From an uncultured Erysipelotrichaceae bacterium (GTDB lineage: Bacteria; Bacillota_I; Bacilli_A; Erysipelotrichales; Coprobacillaceae), in assembly GCA_937917505.1 (NCBI GenBank), contig CALDMQ010000102.1:1-14129 (forward strand): DNA of 14,129 nucleotides, written 5' to 3'. The notes beneath the pieces are model-generated. The model was not told the DNA's origin. It saw only the letters and a list, made by a program, of their open reading frames with translations, and did no database searches. A program made the position numbers and the translations under genes. Positions 1 to 6,945 of the stretch are shown in pieces. Position 1 is the first letter of the stretch, and each line of letters begins with the position of its first letter.

Positions 1-2213
1 AAGTCTTCTTTTCTCACGACATTAAATTGAATATGAGGAACCTCTAAATCAACAAATGCCCTTAAAAACATTTCAAATTTATCTTTACCACTTTGACTTT
101 CAAAAAACTCTGGTAAAAACTTCATATTCAATAGACCACCATTTGTTGTTAATGAATTGTTTAAACGAGAAACAGATTTTAAAACCGCTGTTGGACCTGA
201 TAAATCTCTCCCATAAACAGCCGACATTCCCCCGTCAGCAAGCGGAGTTAATGCTTTTCTTCCATCAGGAGATGCTCCTACATTTTCTCCCATTGGAACA
301 TGCGCAGATACAGTATACATTCCTGTATGATATGGTCCACCTCGATAGTTTATATAATCTTTCATACGTTCTCTAAAATACTCAGCCCATTTTGCTCCTA
401 TTCGATCCACCCATTCAACATCATTACCGTATTTTGGAACTTTATGTAATAACATTGTTTGAATAATTTCATCACCTTCAAAATTATTTTGTAGTGCATT
501 TAATAACTCTTCCTTTAAAATACGTTGTTCATCATAAACAAGTTGTTTAATTGCTGCTAATGAATCTGCCAAATTAGCAATCTGAATCATCTGAATTCCT
601 GATAAATTGTACTTAGCTCCACCTCTTGTGACATCAATACCTTTGATTAAGCAATCATCTATAACTGTAGATAAGAAAGCTGTTGGTAAGCACTCTTGAT
701 GAACTCTTTCTACCACTTGTTCTGCTAACATCATTTTTTCTATAAAGATATCTATTTGTTGTTGGAAAGCTTTCTGTAAATCATCAAATGTTTGATAAGT
801 ATCTAATCCACCTAAATCTAAACTTAATTGTTCATTTGTTAACAAGCAACGTCCATGATTAAGGGTTAATTCTAAAACTTTATTAAAATTGAACATTGCA
901 GCATCAGACCAACCTAAATTATTCCCTTGTGTTGTTAATTCTACGCAACCAACAATTGCATAATTATAAGCATCTGCTTTTTCAATATGAAGATCATCTA
1001 TCATTGTTTGAATAATAGCTTCATCATTAAAGAATTGTGGCATACCACTTCCCTTTGCGACAACATCTATAGCTGCTTGCATAAAATCATGTGATGTGTT
1101 TTTATGTAATCTGACTGAAAGGTTAGGTTGAGGAAGTCCTAAATGAGATTGTGCAAGCAAACAAAGATATGATAATTCATTTGCTGTATCCTCACCATCC
1201 TCATTCATACCTCCTAGTGCTATATTAAAACCAATTGGAAATCCTGCGAAATATTTAGCACTATGTTGATTTCTTAAATAAACAATTTGATTAAATTTCA
1301 ACCATAAACATTCTAGAAGTTCTAATGCTTTTTGTTGATGAAGTCGTCCTGCATCTCTATCTTTTTGATAAAATGGATAAAGATACTGATCCATTCTTCC
1401 TGGAGAGAACGAAGACGCATTAGATTCCATGTGTAAAATAACAAATAAAAACCATAAAGATTGAACAGCTTCATGAAATGTTTGAGGTGGTCTTTGACTA
1501 AGTGATAAGCATATATTAGCAACTTCATATAAAGATTCTTTATATTGAGAATCAATTTCCATTTGATAAATATAATCATGGTATCGTTTCATAAACGTAC
1601 AAACACCTTCTAAAACAAGAATTGTACATTCATAAAACTCTCTTTGATTTTCATCACATTGAAGAAGTTGTTGTTGCGCTTTTTCCATAAGTCCATGAGG
1701 GCCAAGTTCTAACCATAGTTTTGAATCAGGACAAATATGTCCTTGAGCATGATCTTTTTGATTGATTTTTACAACTTTAGCAATGCCTTGTATTTCTTCG
1801 CCATATTCTTTTTTTATCACATCTTCCATTGAACGCCCTTGCCAATAAGGATAAATACTTTCTTTAAACTCTTTAATATCTTCTTGTCTTACTTGAAATT
1901 GATCTTGTGGTCTGGTTGGTAATGTCTCTATTTCTTCATTAACCCATGAACATCCACTTTCTGGAAATACAACTCCATAACGTACTCCTTTTGTACGATT
2001 ACCAACAATTAATTCTTCTTGTTCAACGGCAATTTCTAATTCTTCCAATGCTTTTTTTAAAGACAAAGCTCTTTTTTTAGGAATAGATAAATCTTCATTA
2101 TCTTGATAAACTTTTGTGATAATACGTGCTTGTTCAATAGAAACATATCTTTTTTGTGATAACATTTTTTCTTTTAAAAGACTTATTCTTTTTGTTTGAT
2201 ATAGTTCTTTCAT
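1..2213 (-). CDS. Glycyl radical enzyme, PFL/dehydratase superfamily (partial, C-terminus off the left edge)
   Basis: Reading down from the ATG at 2213, the frame stays open to base 1, giving 737 residues. The N-terminal and central part is the PFL-like barrel. A GCVE motif carries the catalytic thiyl Cys423 and the general base Glu425; Asp437 (in GWSDA) and His159 (in GHICPD) are also present. This set is typical of eliminating glycyl radical enzymes (glycerol/diol dehydratase, choline TMA-lyase type) and unlike the adjacent Cys-Cys of true pyruvate formate-lyase. The usual ESNGHS pocket motif reads ESNASS (263-268). Near the end, ASPDGRKALTPLADGG and GPTAVLKSV are family hallmarks. By family length about 45-60 residues are missing, including the glycyl-radical RVxGY loop. 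The gene starts 9 nt after the deoR stop, and its ribosome site (AGGAGAAG) overlaps that stop. No activating radical-SAM enzyme is visible; it may lie off the edge. The substrate cannot be assigned. Confidence 0.93.
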   Translation of the reverse strand, partial: MKELYQTKRISLLKEKMLSQKRYVSIEQARIITKVYQDNEDLSIPKKRALSLKKALEELEIAVEQEELIVGNRTKGVRYGVVFPESGCSWVNEEIETLPTRPQDQFQVRQEDIKEFKESIYPYWQGRSMEDVIKKEYGEEIQGIAKVVKINQKDHAQGHICPDSKLWLELGPHGLMEKAQQQLLQCDENQREFYECTILVLEGVCTFMKRYHDYIYQMEIDSQYKESLYEVANICLSLSQRPPQTFHEAVQSLWFLFVILHMESNASSFSPGRMDQYLYPFYQKDRDAGRLHQQKALELLECLWLKFNQIVYLRNQHSAKYFAGFPIGFNIALGGMNEDGEDTANELSYLCLLAQSHLGLPQPNLSVRLHKNTSHDFMQAAIDVVAKGSGMPQFFNDEAIIQTMIDDLHIEKADAYNYAIVGCVELTTQGNNLGWSDAAMFNFNKVLELTLNHGRCLLTNEQLSLDLGGLDTYQTFDDLQKAFQQQIDIFIEKMMLAEQVVERVHQECLPTAFLSTVIDDCLIKGIDVTRGGAKYNLSGIQMIQIANLADSLAAIKQLVYDEQRILKEELLNALQNNFEGDEIIQTMLLHKVPKYGNDVEWVDRIGAKWAEYFRERMKDYINYRGGPYHTGMYTVSAHVPMGENVGASPDGRKALTPLADGGMSAVYGRDLSGPTAVLKSVSRLNNSLTTNGGLLNMKFLPEFFESQSGKDKFEMFLRAFVDLEVPHIQFNVVRKED

Positions 2214-2222
2214 ATTCTTCTC

Positions 2223-2969
2223 CTATATAATCATAATATTCTCATTTTGAACATCTATGTGTTCTTTAGAAGCAACAATTATACCTTGTATATCATCTAG
2301 TGAAGCATAAATATAATGTCCATCTTCTTGAAATTTCCTTTGTTCACAGAGTATATAACTATACTGACTTTGCTTAATAACTTTTGATTTCATCATACCG
2401 TCATCAATATGATATGTTGAAAGATGTTGAGTAAACATATCTACACCAACTACACCTAGAAATGCTTTATCTATTTGAAATGAGTCCATCATTTGAATAG
2501 ACAAACTTCCCCAAAATCCATCTTTTTCATGATTTAATTGTCCTCCAATAAAAATAACTGAAACTTGAGAATGTCTTAAAATATTTAAAATATCAATCAT
2601 ATTTGTTATAACTGTAATTTTCAAATAAGAATCTGTAAGCATTTTTGCAAGTTCTACATTGGATAATGACATATCTAAAAAAAGTACATCTCCATCTTGA
2701 ATCAAATCTAAAGCTTTTTTTGCTATAACAACTCTTTCATCATTTGGTGTCTTTTTACGATCTTCACTCTTATAAAGATGTGGATTTAACCTTACTTGAA
2801 CAGCTCCACCATATGTTTTTTTCAAGAGTCCCTTTTTTTCTAAAACACTTAAATCTTTACGAATACAATCTTCACTTACTTGATATTGATGACTGAGTTC
2901 TTTAACTTTAACACTACCTTTTTGATTCAATTGTTTTAAAATCTGATTATGCCTTTCTTGAACAAACAT
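2223..2969 (-). CDS. DeoR-family transcriptional regulator
   Basis: The protein has 248 residues, the usual length for DeoR-type repressors. Residues 1-57 form the winged helix-turn-helix (RHNQILKQL, then VSEDCIRKDL, then the wing ending in YGGAV). From about residue 75 on is the ribose-isomerase-like effector domain, with VITN (120-123), IGGQL (141-145) and KAFLGVVGVD (168-177). The sugar-phosphate loop, normally D-S-G-T/S-T, reads Asp99-Met-Ser-Leu-Ser103, so the ligand may not be a standard phosphosugar. The usual DxSKF near residue 208 is CEQRKF. The start ATG has an AAGGAG site 6 nt upstream. It is the first gene of a two-gene unit with the glycyl radical enzyme and most simply controls it and itself; that role is inferred from position and from repeats at the promoter. 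Confidence 0.93.
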   Translation of the reverse strand: MFVQERHNQILKQLNQKGSVKVKELSHQYQVSEDCIRKDLSVLEKKGLLKKTYGGAVQVRLNPHLYKSEDRKKTPNDERVVIAKKALDLIQDGDVLFLDMSLSNVELAKMLTDSYLKITVITNMIDILNILRHSQVSVIFIGGQLNHEKDGFWGSLSIQMMDSFQIDKAFLGVVGVDMFTQHLSTYHIDDGMMKSKVIKQSQYSYILCEQRKFQEDGHYIYASLDDIQGIIVASKEHIDVQNENIMII

Positions 2970-2993
2970 GCTTTTCTCCTTTTTATTATTTAT

Positions 2994-3037
2994 TATTGTT
3001 TATTATTATTTTATCACAAAAACAATAGAAAACAATA
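2994..3037 (-). promoter_or_regulatory. Putative operator of the DeoR regulator: three copies of TATTGTTT
   Basis: The 8-mer TATTGTTT occurs twice on the minus strand as direct repeats one helical turn apart (3030-3037 and 3020-3027) and once inverted (2994-3001). The copies bracket the -35 and -10 boxes of the deoR promoter. DeoR-family repressors often bind TGTTT-containing repeats, so autoregulation is plausible. The region is very AT-rich, so chance repeats are possible. Confidence 0.4.
3008..3035 (-). promoter_or_regulatory. Putative promoter of the deoR-glycyl radical enzyme unit
   Basis: On the minus strand, TTGTTT (3035-3030) and TAAAAT (3013-3008) are separated by 16 nt, an acceptable sigma-A pair. 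Transcription would start near 3001, about 30 nt before the deoR ATG. The pgsA terminator lies just upstream, which supports an independent transcript. Confidence 0.5.
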
Positions 3038-3062
3038 AAAAGTTGTCGTATTGACAACTTTT
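3031..3062 (-). terminator. Rho-independent terminator after the pgsA-like gene
   Basis: A perfect 10-bp stem, AAAAGTTGTC (3038-3047) with GACAACTTTT (3053-3062), has a 5-nt loop. On the minus strand it runs into TTTTTATTGTTTT. The stem begins inside the TAA stop codon of the pgsA-like gene (3061-3063). Confidence 0.85.
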
Positions 3063-3615
3063 ATTTGTTAATATATAAAGCATACAAACCTTGTCCATAA
3101 TAAATCATTGCTATAACCATAAGAACGACTGTTGAATAAATCATTATATTTGCTACTAATGTTCCAGGTATATAGAAAGCAATAAGTAAGATTGATACGA
3201 CAAAAAATACTGCTGTTGCAATTTTACCAGGCATTTCCGCTTGTGCTAAATGACGATGTGTTTTGTAATAAATATAATATCCTGCAAATAGTAACATCCC
3301 ATCTTTAATAACAATAACAGCTACTAATAATGCATATGCTGGATATGTATATGTTAGTGTGCACGCAACTACTAACTGTGTCAATTTATCAGCTACTGGA
3401 TCGATTAGTTTTCCTAAGTCCGTAATCATATTATATTTTCTAGCAATATACCCATCAAGAAAATCACTTAAACTTGAGATAAGTAAAATAACTGCTGCTA
3501 AAAAATGTCCATTTGTACTTGAATTAAAGTATGTGTATAAAAACACTGGAACAAGTAATATTCTTAAGTAACATAATAAATTAGGTATACTAAATATTTC
3601 TTTCTTTGTAAACAT
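3061..3615 (-). CDS. pgsA: CDP-alcohol phosphatidyltransferase, probably CDP-diacylglycerol-glycerol-3-phosphate 3-phosphatidyltransferase
   Basis: This 184-residue membrane protein carries the complete CDP-alcohol phosphotransferase signature D-x2-D-G-x2-A-R-x8-G-x3-D-x3-D at Asp51, Asp54, Gly55, Ala58, Arg59, Gly68, Asp72 and Asp76. The rest is hydrophobic, with about five or six membrane spans (around 10-30, 36-50, 78-115, 133-148 and 155-180). The opening SIPNLLCYLRILLVPVF is typical of PgsA, which makes phosphatidylglycerophosphate, the precursor of phosphatidylglycerol, at the cytoplasmic membrane. A paralogue such as a CDP-alcohol-type cardiolipin synthase cannot be excluded, because the stretch after residue 125 (AEMPGKIATA) differs from the usual PgsA sequence there. 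The gene has its own promoter and terminator, so it is probably a single-gene transcript. Its ribosome site is a modest AGGAAG. Confidence 0.85.
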   Translation of the reverse strand: MFTKKEIFSIPNLLCYLRILLVPVFLYTYFNSSTNGHFLAAVILLISSLSDFLDGYIARKYNMITDLGKLIDPVADKLTQLVVACTLTYTYPAYALLVAVIVIKDGMLLFAGYYIYYKTHRHLAQAEMPGKIATAVFFVVSILLIAFYIPGTLVANIMIYSTVVLMVIAMIYYGQGLYALYINK

Positions 3616-3640
3616 TTTTCTTCCTACTTTCTTAATGTTT

Positions 3641-3669
3641 ATTATAAAAAAAATAGTTCATGAAGTCAA
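3641..3669 (-). promoter_or_regulatory. Sigma-A promoter of the pgsA-like gene
   Basis: TTGACT (3669-3664), a 17-nt spacer, then a perfect TATAAT (3646-3641). Transcription would start near 3634, leaving a leader of about 18 nt, too short for a riboswitch. Confidence 0.88.
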
Positions 3670-3690
3670 ACAGTTTATAGATATGTAAGG

Positions 3691-3722
3691 CATACAAAAA
3701 GGAAAGCTATTTCTTTCCTTTT
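3691..3722 (-). terminator. Rho-independent terminator ending the ecfA1-to-PHP operon
   Basis: A 10-bp stem, AAAAGGAAAG (3697-3706) with CTTTCCTTTT (3713-3722), has a 6-nt loop and is followed on the minus strand by TTTTTG. The TAG stop of the PHP gene (3709-3707) lies in the loop, so the upstream arm encodes the last residues of the protein. Confidence 0.82.
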
Positions 3723-4585
3723 AAAAACGTTAATTTATCTATTACATGAAGATTATGTTCCTTTGCAAAATTCATCATCATTTGATACATACCTTCATTA
3801 AAATCAGATGGATCATGTGCATCAAAACCTAAAATAACATCATTTCCACCTTCACTTGCTATTTTCCAAAAGTGAGTATTTGGATATAGATATAATTGTT
3901 CTCCATTGATATTTTCTAGTCCCTTACGCATTCCACCAGCATTGATTTCTAATGGAATATGACATTCCTTTGCTTTTTCACAAATACGATGTGCTACAGT
4001 TTGCATATCAATACCATAATCATGATAACCAAGTAAGAATAAATCAGGGTGTGCAAAGTAACTAAACATCTTTGTTTCCATTGCTTTTTCTACGTCATTA
4101 CAATATTGATAAATATCTTTTTTGGTTAAATTCTTTCTTCCATAATAATCATTATAAATACAATGTTTATGAAAATGGTGTCCTAAGATTAAATAATCAA
4201 CTTTGTTTGTATCTAATAAAGATTGATAGTAATCAAAGTATTCTGTTAACCCTTCTGCTTCAAATCCTTTATAGATATGAATTTGATCTTTATATTCTTC
4301 TTGACATTCTTCTATTTTTTGTAAGTGTTCGTCCATTTGTTTATAAGGCATACGCATATGTGGTCCATTTTTAATAAATGCCATAATAAGCGAAACTAAA
4401 CTTTTTATACTTCTAATAGCTGGTATGCTCTTCATTAAGTGTTTACGATAATGAGGAAGCGGTACATGACAAGCCATACCTAAATCTTCAATACCTAAAC
4501 GAATTGCTGATTCTATCATTTCTTTTTCATTACCGTTTGCATGTCCACATCGATATGTATGCGTATGAAAATTAATCTTCTTCAT
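3707..4585 (-). CDS. PHP-domain phosphoesterase, histidinol-phosphatase (HisK/HisJ) type
   Basis: The protein has 292 residues with a near-complete set of PHP metal ligands: His7 and His9 (FHTHT), His15 (GHANG), His40, Glu109, His136/His137 (LGHHFH), His179 (AHPDLF), Asp255 and His257 (GFDAHDP). The family has a trinuclear metal site and usually hydrolyses phosphate monoesters such as histidinol phosphate. No histidine genes are nearby, so the substrate is open. I chose ATG 4585 because the PHP fold starts there and it follows an AGAGGT site. The start lies inside truA and overlaps its last 14 nt, which suggests coupled translation. An upstream in-frame ATG at 4648 would only add residues read out of frame from truA. 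It is the last gene of its operon. Confidence 0.88.
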   Translation of the reverse strand: MKKINFHTHTYRCGHANGNEKEMIESAIRLGIEDLGMACHVPLPHYRKHLMKSIPAIRSIKSLVSLIMAFIKNGPHMRMPYKQMDEHLQKIEECQEEYKDQIHIYKGFEAEGLTEYFDYYQSLLDTNKVDYLILGHHFHKHCIYNDYYGRKNLTKKDIYQYCNDVEKAMETKMFSYFAHPDLFLLGYHDYGIDMQTVAHRICEKAKECHIPLEINAGGMRKGLENINGEQLYLYPNTHFWKIASEGGNDVILGFDAHDPSDFNEGMYQMMMNFAKEHNLHVIDKLTFLKGKK

Positions 4586-5306
4586 AAAATACCTCTTGTA
4601 AATATAATCCTTGTGGTTTAGCTTTAAATAAACATTTCTTATCTCCACAACTATCTAACATCTCTTGGAGATTTTCTTTTTCAATACGATGAGCACCAAC
4701 TTGAATCAATCCACCAACAAGATGTCTTACCATATAACGTCTAAAACCATTTCCTGCGAGTTTGAATGTAATAATCCCATCTTTTTTTTCAATATCAAAT
4801 GAATAGAGTGTACGGATTGTATTACCATATTGATCATAACTACAAAAAGATGCAAAGTTATGTTCACCAATAAAAATTTGAGCTGCCTCTTTCATACATT
4901 CTATATCTAGTTCTCTACCATATTGATATATATAATTTGTTTCAAATGGGCTATATTCTTTTGTACTTAAGTGATAACGATATTCCTTTTTGACTGCACT
5001 GTAACGGGAATGAAAATTTTCATCAACATACTTTGCCTCTAAAATATAAATATCATTAGGTAAAAAGTGATTGATTGCTCTTTTCCATTGACTTTCTGGT
5101 AAATTCTTTTCTGTGTCAAAATGGAAAACTTGATGAACGGCATGTACTTTTGCATCTGTTCTTCCCGAAGCATGAATAATCACTTCTTTTTCGTTAATCT
5201 TTTTTAAAGCCTTTTGAATTTCGCCTTGAATTGTTCTATGTTTATCTTGGACTTGAAATCCATGAAAATCAGTTCCATCGTAACTTACAATACATTTAAC
5301 TCTCAT
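4572..5306 (-). CDS. truA: tRNA pseudouridine(38-40) synthase TruA
   Basis: The protein has 244 residues, the usual size. TruA converts uridines 38-40 in the anticodon stem-loop of tRNAs to pseudouridine. The N-terminal YDGTDFHGFQ and TIQGEI motifs are standard, and the catalytic aspartate is Asp51 in SGRTDAKVHAVHQ (most homologues have GxGRTDxGVHA, so the Lys53 position is a small deviation). Other hallmarks are FHSRYSA (98-104), EYRYHL (108-113), GNGFRRYMVRHLVGG (185-199) and PQGLYL near the end. Its ATG overlaps the ecfT stop by 4 nt (ATGA), and the PHP gene starts inside its end. The ecfT-truA order is conserved in Firmicutes. Confidence 0.97.
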   Translation of the reverse strand: MRVKCIVSYDGTDFHGFQVQDKHRTIQGEIQKALKKINEKEVIIHASGRTDAKVHAVHQVFHFDTEKNLPESQWKRAINHFLPNDIYILEAKYVDENFHSRYSAVKKEYRYHLSTKEYSPFETNYIYQYGRELDIECMKEAAQIFIGEHNFASFCSYDQYGNTIRTLYSFDIEKKDGIITFKLAGNGFRRYMVRHLVGGLIQVGAHRIEKENLQEMLDSCGDKKCLFKAKPQGLYLQEVFYEED

Positions 5307-6103
5307 AAAATAAAGCTCAATGTGATGACAATTCCACTTACAGCAACCACACTCACAAATGTAAAAGTATCTCTTAGTTGCCAGTTTAATTGTTTGTAAC
5401 GTGTTCTTTTTGCTTCAGGGTTATAGTTACGACTTTCCATTGCATTGGCTAAATCTTCTGCACGTTGGAAGGCTGATATAAATAATGGAATAATCAAAGA
5501 AACAATAGATAGAACTTTGTCTTTTAAATTTCCTTCAGAGAATTCAACACCACGACTTGCTTGTGCTTTCATAATTCTTTGTGTTTCTTCTAACAATGTT
5601 GGGATGAAACGTAAAGCAATAGAAATCATCATTGCGACTTCGTGTGTAGGAAATCCTACTTTTTTAAATGGTGATAAAAGATGTTCTATTCCAAGTGTTA
5701 AATCCAATGGTTTTGTTGTAGCTGTTAAGATTGTTGTCATAACAATAATCAAGATTAAACGAATAAAGATATATAAGGTTTGATAAATGGCTTGATCATA
5801 GATTTTAATAAATCCTATTGAAAATAATAATGTTTCTTTTTGTATAAATAAAATATTAAAGAACATTAAAAATGCCATCATAAAAAGCATAGGTTTCATC
5901 GCTCTTAAGATTTGAGAAATTTTTAATTTAGAAAGGATTACCATAATCATAGCAAACACACCTAATATGGCATACCCAATAAACCCAGCATCAAAAAAGA
6001 TTGTAATTAATAAAATAAGTAGTGAACCAATTTTAAGTCTTGGATCTAATTTATGGATAAAGCTATCTAAAGGAAGATAGCGTCCTAACATCATATTGTT
6101 CAT
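5303..6103 (-). CDS. ecfT: Energy-coupling factor transporter transmembrane protein EcfT
   Basis: This 266-residue integral membrane protein is the scaffold of the group II ECF transporter. It links the two ATPases to interchangeable substrate-binding S components for vitamins or metal ions. Hydrophobic spans lie near residues 25-40, 41-58, 70-88, 107-127, 155-170, 197-212 and 246-265. The two coupling-helix arginine motifs that contact the ATPases are visible as SRG (183-185) in QASRGVEF and ESRNY (223-227). The start ATG has a strong AGGAGGA site inside the end of ecfA2 and overlaps its stop as ATGA. No S component is encoded here, as expected for the shared module. Confidence 0.96.
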   Translation of the reverse strand: MNNMMLGRYLPLDSFIHKLDPRLKIGSLLILLITIFFDAGFIGYAILGVFAMIMVILSKLKISQILRAMKPMLFMMAFLMFFNILFIQKETLLFSIGFIKIYDQAIYQTLYIFIRLILIIVMTTILTATTKPLDLTLGIEHLLSPFKKVGFPTHEVAMMISIALRFIPTLLEETQRIMKAQASRGVEFSEGNLKDKVLSIVSLIIPLFISAFQRAEDLANAMESRNYNPEAKRTRYKQLNWQLRDTFTFVSVVAVSGIVITLSFIL

Positions 6104-6945
6104 AGCTGTCCTCCTATTTCTTGAATTAATTGATTAATATCTTTGATTGAGGAATCAATTGAGAATCCACCTTTATTTAATTCCAAGATAAATGATGTAA
6201 TTGTTGGTAAATCAATACTTAAAGATGTAAGGTAATCTGTTTCTTTAAATAATTCACTTACTGGAACATGTCTTTCTATTTGCCCTTTATTCATAACAAT
6301 AACATCATCACAGTATTCTAAAACTTGATTCATGTCATGAGAAACAATAATAACAGTTTTTCCTTGTTTATTAATTTCTTTAAACAAGTTTAACATTTCT
6401 TTTGCACCTTGAGGATCTAATCCAGCAGTTGGTTCATCAAGAATTAATATATCTGGATTCATAGCAAGTATACCTGCAATTGCTACTCTACGTTTTTGGC
6501 CACCTGATAAGTCAAAAGGCGATTTTTCAAGATAACTTTCATCTAATCCAACAAGTTTTAATGTTTTTTTTGCTATCTCTATTGTTTCTTCTTCACTGAT
6601 ACCAAAATTCTTTGGCCCAAAGATAATATCTTTTAAAATTGTTTCTTCAAAAAGTTGATATTCAGGAAATTGAAATACAAGACCTGCTTTTTTTCTAAGA
6701 GGTTTTAATGTTGAGGGTTTATCTGTTGCAGTTATAATCACATCTTCCACATGAATTTCACCCTGTGTTGGTAAAAGTAATGCATTAATATGTTGGATAA
6801 GAGTAGATTTTCCACTCCCTGTATGACCAATTAATGCACACATACTTCCTTGTGGAATTGTTAAGTTTATACCCTTGATTGCATGGTAAGCAAAAGGTGT
6901 ATTTTCGCTATATGTATGATCTACTTCTTTGAATGTAATTGACAT
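6100..6945 (-). CDS. ecfA2: Energy-coupling factor transporter ATP-binding protein EcfA2
   Basis: This 281-residue ABC ATPase is full length with all motifs: Walker A GHTGSGKST (40-48), Q-loop Gln92 in VFQFPEYQLF, signature LSGGQ (146-150), Walker B ILILDE (166-171), D-loop GLDP and switch His203 in VSHD. The FQFPEYQLF stretch is characteristic of EcfA2 as opposed to EcfA1. It pairs with EcfA1 to drive the ECF transporter. Its start lies 25 nt inside the end of ecfA1 with only a weak ribosome site, so translation is probably coupled. The Walker A to Q-loop distance is normal (46 residues from Lys46 to Gln92), which makes it a useful internal comparison for the shortened EcfA1. Confidence 0.96.
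   Translation of the reverse strand: MSITFKEVDHTYSENTPFAYHAIKGINLTIPQGSMCALIGHTGSGKSTLIQHINALLLPTQGEIHVEDVIITATDKPSTLKPLRKKAGLVFQFPEYQLFEETILKDIIFGPKNFGISEEETIEIAKKTLKLVGLDESYLEKSPFDLSGGQKRRVAIAGILAMNPDILILDEPTAGLDPQGAKEMLNLFKEINKQGKTVIIVSHDMNQVLEYCDDVIVMNKGQIERHVPVSELFKETDYLTSLSIDLPTITSFILELNKGGFSIDSSIKDINQLIQEIGGQL

Noticed and set aside
56..376. A 106-residue plus-strand frame at the left edge
   Set aside because: It is antisense to the conserved C-terminal part of the glycyl radical enzyme and has a low-complexity composition. The other plus-strand frames in the window are likewise antisense shadows of conserved genes.
1322..1579. An 85-residue minus-strand reading frame inside the first 2.2 kb
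   Set aside because: It is in a different frame from the continuous 737-codon glycyl radical enzyme that covers the same DNA, and it resembles no family.
1..2213. Possible pseudogene or frameshifted glycyl radical enzyme
   Set aside because: Codon-by-codon reading shows no stop or shift from 2213 to the window edge; the gene is merely cut by the boundary.
2970..3060. Small RNA or short gene between deoR and pgsA
   Set aside because: The stretch is accounted for by the terminator, promoter, repeats and ribosome site, and no coding pattern is visible.
4586..4648. Longer PHP start at 4648
   Set aside because: The added residues are truA sequence read in another frame; the PHP fold begins at ATG 4585, which has its own ribosome site.
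5303..6102. Mycoplasma-type code with TGA as tryptophan
   Set aside because: TGA ends ecfA2 and ecfT exactly where the next genes start, and tryptophans in the conserved proteins are TGG.
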